Shown: positions 31,627 to 40,553, numbered from the stretch's first letter. The stretch is DNA of 64,000 nucleotides from Labilithrix sp. (GCA_019637175.1 JAHBWD010000023.1:1-64000), one strand, 5' to 3'. A program made the numbers and translations. Notes: a model not told the origin generated them from the sequence alone.

Positions 31627-33203
31627 GGCGCGCTGAGGCGGACCTTCACGCGCGAGGGGTGGTACTGGTTGTCGATCTCGCCGTCGACGACGCGCAGCGA
31701 GTCGGTGTCGCGCGCCAGCGCGAGGAGCGTCTGGTAGCTCGGCATCGATCCGTCGAGGAACTTGGCGATGAACTTCCCGTTGGCTTCACCGCTCTTGTAC
31801 TCCGGCGCTTCGAGGCCGTTGGTGATGATGTCGAGCGTCTTCGATCCGCCCTGCTTCAGCGTGAAGAAGTCCTTCTCGTAGTAGTTGTACGAGACGCAGC
31901 TATCGAACCAGAAGAGCTGGTAGCTGCCGGGGAAGCTCGACGGACGGAAGTTGTCGGGATCGAGCGGGCCGTAGCCGATGTACGAGTGACCGTTGTAGAT
32001 GACGACGTCGGCCTTGCGCACCGCGAGCCGATGCGGCTCGGGGTTCTCGTCGGCGCCGAACATCGTGAAGAGGCGCAGCGTGAAGTCGTTCGGCGCGGCG
32101 TCGCCGATGGCGACCTTCACCTTCTTCTCGAAGGTGACCCACTTGCCGTCGAGCTTGTTGGCGATCTTCGCCTGGAGCTCGTTCTTCCCCGCGGCGGAGA
32201 GGCCGGCGGGGAAGCCGGTGCCGTACACCTTCCACTGGATGAAGTCCTTGAAGCCGAGGTTCTCGAGGCGCTTGCCTTCGACGGTGACCGTCGAGACGTC
32301 GACCGCGGGCTCGATCTTCGTGAGCTTGAACTCGGGGTGCGTCTCGAAGACGACGCCGAGGGCGTCCATCCACTCGTAGTAGCCGTCGTCTTTGTTGGCT
32401 TCGGTGCGATCGTGCGCGAGGCGACCGTTGACGAGCGCGATGGTGAGCACGCCGGGCTCGACGCCTCCGCTGAAGAGCTTGTCGTACTCGGGGTAGGTCG
32501 CGTTCGTCGCCGTGGCCGCGCGCGCGAGGCGCATCGCGGTGGGGAGAAACGTTCGTTCGACGCGCGACTTCGCGACCATCGCGCGCTTGTCGGTGAGCTT
32601 CGACGTGTCGGCGTCGATCACGCGCTGCTCTTTGTCGATCGCGGCGCGACACGACGCCTTCGCGGGGTTGAAGCTGTACCAGAGCAGTCCGTCGCGCGCT
32701 TCGTCGCGCGCTTCCTTGTCGTTCTTCGTGCACGCGGCGACGACCGTGTCGATCATGTGCTGCGAGCCCCGCGCGAGGAGCGCGAGCGAGAGGTTCGTGT
32801 GCCGCGCGAGCGCGATCGGGATGACGGCCTCGTCGTTGTAGGTGTACTTCACCTCGAGCATCGGCTTGCCGGCGTCGCTCGCGACGTTCGGATCGACGAC
32901 GACGACCTCGCGCTTCTTGAAGCTCGCCGGATCGACGTTCTGCATCTCGCGCGAGCGCGCGGCGACGTCCTGCGCGAGCAGCGCGCCGAACGCGGTCTGC
33001 GTCTGCTTGTGCGCCGCCTCGAGGATCTTCGTGTTGCTCGCGCCCTTGTCGACGTAGACGACGCCTTCGAAGCTGAGGAGGCGCTGCCGCGCGGTGAGGC
33101 TCGTGAGATCGTCCTCGTCGACGACCGGCTCGTCGCCCCCCGCCGAGCACCCCGCGAGGAGGGCCACGGCTGCCCCGACAATCCACGCCCGACCACGGCC
33201 CAT
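31623..33203 (-). CDS. lipoprotein with caspase/gingipain-like His-Cys pair, function unknown
   Basis: Lipoprotein of 526 residues (lipobox LLAGC). I know no named family. Most of the chain (about 30-390) is unassigned, with several charged helices. In the C-terminal part a strand ADVVIYNGHS ends in H406 and a second strand QLFWFDSC ends in C436, a spacing and context like the clan CD cysteine proteases (caspases, metacaspases, gingipains), where NGH and DxC close successive strands. Proteolysis is therefore possible but unproved. It is translated together with the trypsin-like protease downstream (ATGA overlap). Confidence 0.75.
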   Translation of the reverse strand: MGRGRAWIVGAAVALLAGCSAGGDEPVVDEDDLTSLTARQRLLSFEGVVYVDKGASNTKILEAAHKQTQTAFGALLAQDVAARSREMQNVDPASFKKREVVVVDPNVASDAGKPMLEVKYTYNDEAVIPIALARHTNLSLALLARGSQHMIDTVVAACTKNDKEARDEARDGLLWYSFNPAKASCRAAIDKEQRVIDADTSKLTDKRAMVAKSRVERTFLPTAMRLARAATATNATYPEYDKLFSGGVEPGVLTIALVNGRLAHDRTEANKDDGYYEWMDALGVVFETHPEFKLTKIEPAVDVSTVTVEGKRLENLGFKDFIQWKVYGTGFPAGLSAAGKNELQAKIANKLDGKWVTFEKKVKVAIGDAAPNDFTLRLFTMFGADENPEPHRLAVRKADVVIYNGHSYIGYGPLDPDNFRPSSFPGSYQLFWFDSCVSYNYYEKDFFTLKQGGSKTLDIITNGLEAPEYKSGEANGKFIAKFLDGSMPSYQTLLALARDTDSLRVVDGEIDNQYHPSRVKVRLSAP

Positions 33204-33385
33204 GAGCGCACCAGTCCTTTCGACGGGCCTGGTGGGTGCAAAGCGCGAACCATCCTACATTTGACCACGTGACGCGGACTTAGCGCGCAAGATCGCGGGA
33301 TTCCGGACTAAATCTGTGGATCCGGCGATCCAGCATCCTCATTCGAATCACTCCGACGCGTGCTACGAAGGAGGCTCTTCTCGCG

Positions 33386-33691
33386 ATGGACGCCGTCTAC
33401 CTCGTCGCCGTGCTCGCCCTGATCGCGCTCGCCCTCTGGGCGGCGACGCGGCAGAACGAGGTCTTTCGCGTGACCGTGCGCGCGGGCAAGGCGACCGTCT
33501 TGCGAGGCCACGTCCCCAAGAGCTTCCTCGGCGATCTGCGAGAGATCGTCGCGCACATCGACCAAGGCGTCGTGCGGGCGGTCAAGCAAGACGGCCAGGC
33601 GCGCCTCGTCGTTTCGGGCTCGATCGACGAAAACACGGCGCAGCGCCTTCGCAACGCCTTCGCCGTGAACCCCGCGAACCGGCGGCTCTAG
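33386..33691 (+). CDS. DUF3634-family small membrane protein
   Basis: Protein of 101 residues: one N-terminal transmembrane helix (about 4-22) and a small cytoplasmic alpha/beta domain with RVTVRAGKATVLRGHVP and FLGDLREIV, matching the DUF3634 pattern. The family has no known function. GGAGG lies about twelve bases before the ATG, slightly long but usable. Divergent from the lipoprotein at 31623-33203. Confidence 0.75.
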   Translation: MDAVYLVAVLALIALALWAATRQNEVFRVTVRAGKATVLRGHVPKSFLGDLREIVAHIDQGVVRAVKQDGQARLVVSGSIDENTAQRLRNAFAVNPANRRL

Positions 33692-33888
33692 GCCGCGCGC
33701 GGGCTCAGCAGCCGGCGAGGATGATCGCGGGCGGAACCGGCAGCTTGCGCGGGCGGCGCAGGCGGCGCATCACCGAAGAAATCAGGTCAGCGAGCATTTC
33801 GCCGGCTCTTTTGCGCCCAATCGCCCTCAAGGTCAAGCTTTCGTTGCGACCTAACTTCCATCCCTAGCGACGTCGCAGGGTTAGCGCC

Positions 33889-34380
33889 TCACCAGACCTT
33901 CACGATCGTCATCTCGCGCAGGCCCGCCTTGGCCCGGAGCTCGATGACGTCGCCCTCGGTCCTGCCGAGCAGCGCCTTGCCGAGAGGCGACTGGGGCGTC
34001 ACCACCTGGACGCTCGCCCCCTCGAGCGAGAGGCGCGTCCCGCCGCCGTGGGGGCACATGAAGTACGTCGCCTCGTCGTCGTCGTCGTCTCGCAACGTCA
34101 CGACCGCCGAGGCGCAGATCGGCGTCGTTTCGCCGAGCTCGACGAGATCGAGGCCCGACAAGACCTTCACCGCGGTCTCGAGCTCGCGCACCCGCTCGGC
34201 CTGCCCGGCCGCGAGGTACGACGCCTCGAGCGCGCGCGTGTCTTTGTCGTTCTCCGGCTTCGCCTCTTCGTGCGTCGCCGCCTGACGCGCATCGGCGTGC
34301 GCCTTGGTCATCCTCGCGATCTCCTCCTCGATCTGGGCGAGGAGACCGTCGATGAGCAAACGCTTCTTCTGCCGGCTCAT
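33889..34380 (-). CDS. GreA/GreB-family transcription elongation factor-like protein
   Basis: Protein of 163 residues: an N-terminal coiled-coil hairpin (about 1-75, with the conserved THEEAKPENDKDTRALEASY split over the turn) and a C-terminal FKBP-like domain (about 85-163, ending PLGKALLGRTEGDVIEL). It should bind the RNA polymerase secondary channel like Gre factors. The acidic hairpin tip of true GreA (two acidic residues) is hard to place here, so cleavage-factor activity is not certain; an insertion DDDDDEATYFMCPHGGG in the C-domain is typical of a divergent GreA/B branch. TTGACG lies 17 bases before GATACG upstream, a possible promoter. Confidence 0.85.
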   Translation of the reverse strand: MSRQKKRLLIDGLLAQIEEEIARMTKAHADARQAATHEEAKPENDKDTRALEASYLAAGQAERVRELETAVKVLSGLDLVELGETTPICASAVVTLRDDDDDEATYFMCPHGGGTRLSLEGASVQVVTPQSPLGKALLGRTEGDVIELRAKAGLREMTIVKVW

Positions 34381-34542
34381 CGCGAAGCCGTATCGCCCTC
34401 GGGCGAAAGGCCGTCAAGAGGCTTCACCTCGAGCGGGACACGTACGCGACGTGGCGCGGCGCGCGCTTCCGAGCTCGGGCACGCGACCGCCGGCGAATCG
34501 CGCGGGTGAGTGTCGTGGCGCGGACGCTGCACGCGCTTCCGC

Positions 34543-34962
34543 ATGCGCCATCTCCTCTCGATGATGAGCTGCGCTGCGCTCGTGCTGGGCGCATGCGCGC
34601 GTCGGCACGCCGCTCCCGTGGTCATCACGAGCGGCGAGGTCGACACACCGGAGCCTTCCGTGAAGGCCCTCTCGACGCGCCTCGCCGCGGAGGTCTGCGA
34701 TCACGAGAGTCGCTGCGGACGCGCGGCGGACATCCCTCAGTGCATCCAGCTGCTCGAGGTCAGGGCGCACGAGGAGATGGCCGACTGGGAGTGCCCTCCC
34801 GCGGCGCGGCGCGCGCGGGTCGAAGAGTGCCTCGCGACGATCGGCACCGAGCCGTGCTTGATCGATCTCGCGCACGCGCCAGCGCCGATGTGTCGCGCCA
34901 ACGTCGCGTGCCCGAACCTCGCGGAGAGCCCGCGCGCGCGCCGAACGACTACTTCGCGGTGA
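34543..34962 (+). CDS. Cys-rich lipoprotein, DUF6184-like
   Basis: Lipoprotein of 139 residues (MRHLLSMMSCAALVL, lipobox LGAC). The mature part has seven cysteines in the order VCDHESRCG, PQCIQ, WECPPA, EECLA, PCLID, MCRA, ACPN, which resembles the DUF6184 family of small myxobacterial lipoproteins. Function unknown. The 3' end overlaps the convergent gene by 14 bases. The signal peptide sets the start; an upstream start at 34510 would bury it. Confidence 0.6.
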   Translation: MRHLLSMMSCAALVLGACARRHAAPVVITSGEVDTPEPSVKALSTRLAAEVCDHESRCGRAADIPQCIQLLEVRAHEEMADWECPPAARRARVEECLATIGTEPCLIDLAHAPAPMCRANVACPNLAESPRARRTTTSR

Positions 34963-35332
34963 TGGGCTGCGAGAGCTTCGCCGACTCGTTGCCCTCCTTG
35001 TCCTTCACCCAAACGTTGAGCGTGTAGTCGCCGGGCGCAGGCAGCGCGAGGGCGATCGCGACCTTGACCTGCGCCTTCGTCGCGCCGTTCGCGTTCAGCG
35101 CGGTCTCGGCGAGCTGTTGCGTCTGCCCTCCAGGGACCGTGATCGAGGCGACGAGCGCGCTCACGTCGCCGTCCGCGTCTTCGACGATCGCGTCGCCTTG
35201 GATCATGACCTGCTTGTTCACGTCGACCGTCGTCGGCGTGAGCGTCAGGTTCGAAAGCGCCGGCGGCGCGCCCGCGTCGGCGCAGGCGAAGAGGGTGACG
35301 GCGCAAGCGAAGAGGAACGAGTGACGCAACAT
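34949..35332 (-). CDS. lipoprotein with Ig-like domain
   Basis: Lipoprotein of 127 residues (lipobox LFAC) followed by one immunoglobulin-like beta domain (about 25-125): LSNLTLTPTTVDVNKQVMIQ, a VEDADGDVSALVA Asp-rich strand, GDYTLNVWVKDKEGN. The acidic DADGD and KDKEGN loops suggest calcium binding. GGAG at seven bases supports ATG 35332 over the longer frame. Function unknown; such domains often sit on the outer membrane. Confidence 0.7.
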   Translation of the reverse strand: MLRHSFLFACAVTLFACADAGAPPALSNLTLTPTTVDVNKQVMIQGDAIVEDADGDVSALVASITVPGGQTQQLAETALNANGATKAQVKVAIALALPAPGDYTLNVWVKDKEGNESAKLSQPITAK

Positions 35333-35447
35333 GATGGCTCTCCTTGACGGGTCTCGAGCCGCGCCGTGAGCAGGTTGCATGCCACGTCGCGAGCGCCTCG
35401 ATTTCAGGCGTTTCGTCGGCGCGCGCGAGGCGCCCGAGAACGCGCGG

Positions 35448-36107
35448 TCACGATCCCGGTGTGCTCGGTGTCGAAGCGTCGCGCGTCGAGACGCTCTTCC
35501 TCTTCACGTACGCGACGACCAAGAACGTGAGCTCGTCGACGAGCGCAGGCGTCTTGTACCGCGGACGATCCACGACGGCGCCCTGCACGACGGCGAGCAC
35601 GACGCGCACGAGGACGAACGCCGCCAGCTCGCGATCGGGCAGCGCGATCCCGGCTCGCTCCAACGCTTCGCCGAGGATCGCCTCGAGGCGCTCCTCGAAG
35701 CCGACCATCTCGCGACGGGCGGTCGTCCGCAGCACCTGCTCGATGAGGACGCGGTGGAGCGCCGGGTTGATCCCCTCGGCGCGAACGAGCTCGGCGAGCA
35801 GATCGTGGACGACTTCTTCGAAGGTCTCAGGCGTCGCCGTCCCCAGGCGCGCGCCGATGAGCGCCATGAGGCCCTCGCGATAGCGCCGCAAGAGCTCGAC
35901 GGCGATCGCGTCCTTGCTCGGGAAGTATTGGTAGAGCGACCCCACGCTGACCCCCGCCGCAGCGGCGATGCGGTTCGTGGTGGCCTTGCCGTACCCCTCC
36001 TTGACGAAAACGCGAGCCGCCGCCTCGAGCAGCGTCTCGACCATCGCGATCGATCGCTCTTGCTGCGGTTTTTTTCGGCTTCCGGCGCGGGGAGAGCGGC
36101 TCGCCAT
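35448..36107 (-). CDS. TetR/AcrR-family transcriptional regulator
   Basis: Regulator of 219 residues. N-terminal DNA-binding domain (about 20-70): ETLLEAAARVFVKEGYGKAT, TTNRIAAAAGVSVGSLYQYF, the standard TetR helix-turn-helix. The C-terminal ligand domain (about 85-200) is helical and unspecific. It is divergent from the Mpo1-like gene; the 73-base gap between them holds a perfect inverted repeat, likely its operator, so it probably represses itself and the neighbour. The ATG at 36107 is chosen because an upstream extension would cross the operator. Confidence 0.9.
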   Translation of the reverse strand: MASRSPRAGSRKKPQQERSIAMVETLLEAAARVFVKEGYGKATTNRIAAAAGVSVGSLYQYFPSKDAIAVELLRRYREGLMALIGARLGTATPETFEEVVHDLLAELVRAEGINPALHRVLIEQVLRTTARREMVGFEERLEAILGEALERAGIALPDRELAAFVLVRVVLAVVQGAVVDRPRYKTPALVDELTFLVVAYVKRKSVSTRDASTPSTPGS

Positions 36108-36130
36108 CGCCCAATGAGAACGCGAGTAGC

Positions 36131-36154
36131 GAATGCGAGCAATACCTCGCATTC
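36131..36154. promoter_or_regulatory. perfect 9+9 inverted repeat, probable TetR operator
   Basis: GAATGCGAG at 36131-36139 and CTCGCATTC at 36146-36154 are exact reverse complements around a CAATAC spacer. It is centred between the divergent TetR gene (start 36107) and Mpo1-like gene (start 36181), about 24-27 bases from each start, the expected place for a TetR dimer site. Confidence 0.75.
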
Positions 36155-36180
36155 TTTGACGCGAACAAGGAGACCGCGAC

Positions 36181-36534
36181 ATGCTTCAGCTGAACGCCGA
36201 GTGGACCGATCTGATGAGGAAGTACGAGGGCGATCACACCGACCCGCGCAACCAAGCCTGTCATCGCGTCGGCATTCCGCTCATCGCCGCGAGCCTCCCC
36301 GTCGGCGCCACGATCGTGGGCCTGCCGCTCGCGGCGGCGATGTTCACGACCGGCTGGACGTTCCAGTTCGTCGGCCACTACTTCGAGGGCAAGAAGCCCT
36401 CGTTCGTCGACGACAAGCGAAACCTGCTCGTCGGCCTCCTCTGGTGGCTGAAGAAGTCGGGCGTGTCCATCGAGCTCGCCGACGCGCCCGCGAGCGAGGT
36501 GCGCGACGAGCGCTTCGCCGCCGCCGCAGAGTGA
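36181..36534 (+). CDS. Mpo1-like/DUF962 membrane protein
   Basis: Protein of 117 residues of the DUF962 (YGL010w/Mpo1) family. Conserved His-containing motifs NQACHRVGIPL (near 29-39) and QFVGHYFEGKKPSF (near 62-75) flank a central hydrophobic hairpin. In yeast Mpo1 is an Fe(II)-dependent dioxygenase in alpha-oxidation of 2-hydroxy fatty acids, so a lipid-oxidising role is plausible. AAGGAG lies eight bases before the ATG. Expression is likely controlled by the divergent TetR through the shared operator. Confidence 0.85.
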   Translation: MLQLNAEWTDLMRKYEGDHTDPRNQACHRVGIPLIAASLPVGATIVGLPLAAAMFTTGWTFQFVGHYFEGKKPSFVDDKRNLLVGLLWWLKKSGVSIELADAPASEVRDERFAAAAE

Positions 36535-36543
36535 TCTCGCCGC

Positions 36544-38346
36544 TCAATCCGGCTTGAACGTCAGATCCACCTCCGCGCCGGACGTGCCCGGCTGCGCGTT
36601 CGCGATTCGTCTGCCGGCCACCGATCTCGCGATGCACTTTCCGACCTCGGCGAGCGCTTCGTTCCCCGCGAACGAGGCCTCGCCGACCCAGCCGTCGTTC
36701 TCCATCTTGATGTGGAGGGTCGCTCCGCCCGAGAGGCCGGGGTGGCTCTTCAACTGCTCGCGGTAGCACTGCGTGAGCTTTCCCATGGGCAGCGCCGCGA
36801 GGACGTCGGCGGCGGGAGCGCGATCGCAGCGAACGCTGCCCGCGAAGACGCGGCCGGTCTCGACCGCTTCGGTGACGCTCGCTTCTGGAGTCGCGCTCGC
36901 GTTCGGGGTTGCGCTCGCGCTCGTTGCGTTCGCGCTCGGGCCGGCGGGCTCGGCGTCCGCGATCGCCGCTGCGGCGGGCGACGTTGCCGTGCTCGCGTCC
37001 GTCGACGACGCGACCGGCGCCGCCGACGTCACCGCGGCGACGGACTCGACGGGCGCCACCGCCGACGAAGAAGCCGACGCCGACGCGATCGGCGCCGCGC
37101 TCGCGCTCGGATCCGGCTCTGGCGCCGCGACGGGCGCGCTCGCCGACTCCGCGACCCCCGTGAGCGCGGGCTTGGTCTCGACGGGCGTTTGCGACGTTCC
37201 CGGCGTTCCTCTCAAGAACGCCACCACGACGATCGCTGCCGCGACGACGAGCACGATCGCGGCGAGCCGCTTCGCGCGGCTCTGCCTCGCCGACGGCGGA
37301 ACCGACATGAGCTGACTGCGCAAAGTCGGCTGCGTCGGCACTTTGCGAATCGACTCCGACGAGAGCTCGATCGTCTCACTCTCGGGATCGGCGTCGTGGC
37401 TCTCCGTGCGCACCATGAGGCGCGGCGACGACTGCGGCTCCGGCGCGCTGCCCTCGAGCGCGCGCGTCAGCTCGGCGCGCATCTCGCGCGCGTGCTGATG
37501 ACGCTGCGCCGGCGGCTTGCTCATCGCCTTCATGCAGATCTGCTCGAGCGCGCGGTTCACGGCGCGGTTGACGCGCGAGGGAGGGATCGGGCGCTCCATG
37601 ACGTGCTTGAGCAACACGTTGACGGGCGTGTCGGCCATGAACGGCACGCGACCGGTGAGCAGCTGATACAGGATCACGCCGACGGCGTAGAGATCGCTGC
37701 GCCCGTCGAGCTTCTGTCCCCGCCCTTGCTCCGGAGACATGTACTCGGGCGTGCCGACGACGATGCCGTGGGAGGTCAGCATCTCCTGCCCCTGCTCGGC
37801 CGCTTCCTGACGCGAGCCCGTCATCTTCGCGACGCCGAAGTCGCAGACCTTCACCACCTCGGTCGTGCGCCCTTCGTCGTCGACGGTCGCGTGGACCATG
37901 ATGTTCTCGGGCTTCAGATCGCGATGGATGATCCCGAGATCGTGCGCGACGGCGAGCGCCGCGAGCACCTGCCGCAGCAGGTCGACGATGCGGGAGGCGG
38001 GCAGCGGCCCCTCGTCGCGCAAGATGTGAAAGAGCGTCCTCCCCTCGAGCAGCTCCATCACGAGGAAGCAGGTGCCGTCGCTCTCCTCTCCGTAGTCGAG
38101 CACGCGCACCGAGTTCGGGTGATCGAGCCGCGAGGCCGTCTTCGCCTCGCGCTTGAACCTCCCGAGCGCCGAAGGCTCCGCGGTCAGGTCCTTGCGCAGC
38201 ACCTTGATCGCGACGGCCTTGTCGATCTCGAGCTGGCGGGCGCGATAGACCGATCCCATCGCCCCCGAGCCGATGACCGACTCGATGACGTACCGCCCCG
38301 CGATCGTGCGGCCGACCAGCGATTCTTCGGCGGAAGGGCCGGTCAT
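36544..38346 (-). CDS. Ser/Thr protein kinase with AgmX/TonB-box-type C-terminal domain
   Basis: Kinase of 600 residues. Catalytic domain about 15-290: GSGAMG loop, K48 in VAIKVL, catalytic D143 in HRDLKPEN, D169 in DFG, SPEQ. A transmembrane helix follows (about 358-380), then an Ala/Ser/Pro low-complexity linker, then a C-terminal domain (about 510-600) with two Cys (TQCYREQL and VGKCIARSV) and GGATLHIKMENDGWV, as found at the ends of AgmX/GltJ-like and other myxobacterial envelope proteins. So the kinase spans the inner membrane with a periplasmic sensing tail. TAGACT at 38356-38361 (minus) is a close -10. Confidence 0.9.
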   Translation of the reverse strand: MTGPSAEESLVGRTIAGRYVIESVIGSGAMGSVYRARQLEIDKAVAIKVLRKDLTAEPSALGRFKREAKTASRLDHPNSVRVLDYGEESDGTCFLVMELLEGRTLFHILRDEGPLPASRIVDLLRQVLAALAVAHDLGIIHRDLKPENIMVHATVDDEGRTTEVVKVCDFGVAKMTGSRQEAAEQGQEMLTSHGIVVGTPEYMSPEQGRGQKLDGRSDLYAVGVILYQLLTGRVPFMADTPVNVLLKHVMERPIPPSRVNRAVNRALEQICMKAMSKPPAQRHQHAREMRAELTRALEGSAPEPQSSPRLMVRTESHDADPESETIELSSESIRKVPTQPTLRSQLMSVPPSARQSRAKRLAAIVLVVAAAIVVVAFLRGTPGTSQTPVETKPALTGVAESASAPVAAPEPDPSASAAPIASASASSSAVAPVESVAAVTSAAPVASSTDASTATSPAAAAIADAEPAGPSANATSASATPNASATPEASVTEAVETGRVFAGSVRCDRAPAADVLAALPMGKLTQCYREQLKSHPGLSGGATLHIKMENDGWVGEASFAGNEALAEVGKCIARSVAGRRIANAQPGTSGAEVDLTFKPD

Positions 38347-38355
38347 GACGGGGAG

Positions 38356-38361
38356 AGTCTA
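38356..38361 (-). promoter_or_regulatory. -10-like element close to the kinase start
   Basis: TAGACT on the minus strand ends ten bases before ATG 38346, so transcription would start only about three bases before the start codon. No ribosome-binding site is visible. Confidence 0.35.
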
Positions 38362-38370
38362 AATCGCCAG

Positions 38371-40254
38371 CTACTCCACGGTCACGGTCTTCGCGAGGTT
38401 ACGCGGCTGATCGACGTCGGTGCCCTTGAGATCGGCCATGTGGTAGGCGAGCAACTGGAGCGGGAGGACCGTCAACAGCGGAAGCACCTCGGCGGCCGCC
38501 GCCGGAACTTCGATGACGTCGGCCTCGGCGAGGACGACCTGTCCCCCGCGCGCGCTCCGGGGAGCGCCGTCGCCGCAGAGCCGCTTCACGTCGACGTCAC
38601 CCTCGGTGGCGATGGCGATGAGCTGGCCCTCGCGCGCCTTCACTTCCTGCATGTTCGAGAACGTCTTCTCGTAATGGTTGTCGCGCGGACAAACGACGAC
38701 GACGGGCATGTCCTCGTCGATGAGGGCGATTGGTCCGTGCTTCATCTCGCCCGCGGCGTATCCCTCCGCGTGGATGTACGAGATTTCCTTGAGCTTGAGC
38801 GCTCCCTCGAGCGCGATCGGAAAGTGCGTGCCGCGACCGAGGAAGAGCATGTCGCGCGCGCGCAAGTGCTTCTTGGCGATGCTCCTCAGGCGATCGCCGT
38901 TGGCGAGCACTTCGCGCATCTGCGCCGGTACGTGCCACAGCGCGTCGAGGATCCGCCGCGCCTGCTCCACGGGGAGCGTCCCTCGCCGGCGCCCGAGGAA
39001 GACCGCGAGCATCAGCATCGCGGCGAGCTGGGTGGTGAAGCACTTCGTCGAGGCCACGCCGATCTCGGGGCCGGCGTGCGTGTAGAGCGCGCCGTCCGAC
39101 ACGCGAGGGATCGCGCTGTCGACGACGTTGGCGACCGCGATGATGTGGGCGCCGGCTGCCTTCGCCGCCTTCACCGCCGCGAGGGTGTCGAGCGTCTCGC
39201 CGCTCTGGCTCACGGCGACGATGAGATCGTTGGGTAAGAACACCGGCTCGCGGTAGCGCACCTCGCTCCCGATCTCGATCGTCGCCGGCACTCGTGCGAT
39301 CTGCTCGATCCAGTAGCGCCCCGCCATGGCGGCGTGCGCGCTCGTCCCGCAGGCGACGAAGTAGACGCGGCCGACGTTCTTCGCGAGCTCGTCGGTGATG
39401 CCCATCTCGCTCGCGACCACGTCGGCGTTGACCAGATCGACGCGCCCGCGGAGCGTGTCTTCGATCGCGCGGGGCTGCTCGTCGATCTCCTTCAGCATGA
39501 AGTGCTTGTAGCCGCCCTTCTCCGCCTGGGTGGGCGACCAGTCGATCCGCTTGGAGGCGCGCGTCACCGTGGTGCCGTCGAGCGTCGTGATGGTCATGCG
39601 CTCGCGGGTGACGAGCGCCATCTCGCCGTCTTGGAGCAGCACGACGTCACGCGTATGCGCGAGGATCGCAGGGATGTCGCTGGCCGCGAAGTTCTCACCC
39701 TCGCCGATGCCGAGGACGAGCGGCGACTCGTGCTTGGCGACGACGATCTCGTCGGGGGCGTCGCCGTTGACGACCGCGATGGCGTAGGCGCCGCGCACCT
39801 GCCTCAACGCGACGCGAACGGATTCGTCGAGGCGCTCGACGCCGGCCTTCATCGCTTCGGCGATGAGGTGCGCGACGATCTCGGTGTCGGTGTCGCTTTG
39901 GAAGGCGACGCCGCGACCCTCGAGCTCCCTGCGGAGCTCGACGTGATTCTCGATGATGCCGTTGTGCACGACCGCGATGCGCCCCGCGACGTGAGGATGC
40001 GCGTTGGCTTCGCTCGGGCGTCCGTGCGTGGCCCACCGCGTGTGGCCGATTCCCGCCGTGCCGGCGAGCGGGCTCTTCTTCAATGCCGCGTCGAGGTTCG
40101 AGAGCTTGCCGACCGCGCGAATGATCTCGACGCCGCGCCCGGTCTGCACCGCGAGACCCGCGGAGTCGTAGCCACGGTATTCGAGGCGGCGAAGGCCCTC
40201 GACGAGGATGGGGGCGCAGTCTTTCGTGCCGACGTAGCCAACGATTCCGCACAT
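38371..40254 (-). CDS. glmS: glutamine-fructose-6-phosphate aminotransferase (isomerizing)
   Basis: First enzyme of UDP-GlcNAc synthesis: makes glucosamine-6-phosphate from fructose-6-phosphate and glutamine. The protein of 627 residues begins MCGIVGYVG, so the mature N-terminal Cys nucleophile of the class II glutaminase is Cys2. The glutaminase domain (about 1-240) has RRLEYRGYDSAG and TRWATHGRPSE; two SIS domains follow (SQSGETLDT, STKCFTTQ), and the C-terminus ends in DQPRNLAKTVTVE. Longer in-frame starts are excluded because Cys must follow the initiator Met. TAGCGT at 40262-40267 (minus) may be its -10. No glmS ribozyme is seen. Confidence 0.96.
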   Translation of the reverse strand: MCGIVGYVGTKDCAPILVEGLRRLEYRGYDSAGLAVQTGRGVEIIRAVGKLSNLDAALKKSPLAGTAGIGHTRWATHGRPSEANAHPHVAGRIAVVHNGIIENHVELRRELEGRGVAFQSDTDTEIVAHLIAEAMKAGVERLDESVRVALRQVRGAYAIAVVNGDAPDEIVVAKHESPLVLGIGEGENFAASDIPAILAHTRDVVLLQDGEMALVTRERMTITTLDGTTVTRASKRIDWSPTQAEKGGYKHFMLKEIDEQPRAIEDTLRGRVDLVNADVVASEMGITDELAKNVGRVYFVACGTSAHAAMAGRYWIEQIARVPATIEIGSEVRYREPVFLPNDLIVAVSQSGETLDTLAAVKAAKAAGAHIIAVANVVDSAIPRVSDGALYTHAGPEIGVASTKCFTTQLAAMLMLAVFLGRRRGTLPVEQARRILDALWHVPAQMREVLANGDRLRSIAKKHLRARDMLFLGRGTHFPIALEGALKLKEISYIHAEGYAAGEMKHGPIALIDEDMPVVVVCPRDNHYEKTFSNMQEVKAREGQLIAIATEGDVDVKRLCGDGAPRSARGGQVVLAEADVIEVPAAAAEVLPLLTVLPLQLLAYHMADLKGTDVDQPRNLAKTVTVE

Positions 40255-40553
40255 GCGAAAAACGCTAGCGTGCTCCCCGCGGCTTAGACAGTGGAGATCG
40301 GCGCGCTCGAGCAAAGTGTCCTCGGGCAGATCTTTTTTGAGCCGATCGGCTACGCCGCCGCACCGCGCGGCGTCGGAGCGCGGCGGGCCTCCTTCCCTGG
40401 AGAATCGTCATCGGAGCCGTCGTGGTCGCAGGCGAGGTCGACCCCCGCGTGCTATCCGGTTCCCTGCGTGACGTTCGGCTGAGCTTCCAGGCAGAAGCGA
40501 ACATCGACACGCTCGACCGCGCCCTCGACGCGCGGCGGCGACGAGGTGAAGAC
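40255..40553. other. intergenic region between divergent glmS and epimerase genes
   Basis: About 300 bases with no credible gene. The glmS side has TAGCGT close to the start. The epimerase side has TATCCG at 40453-40458, roughly 100 bases before its ATG, as a weak -10 candidate. No tRNA, riboswitch-like conserved core or repeat is recognised. Confidence 0.35.
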
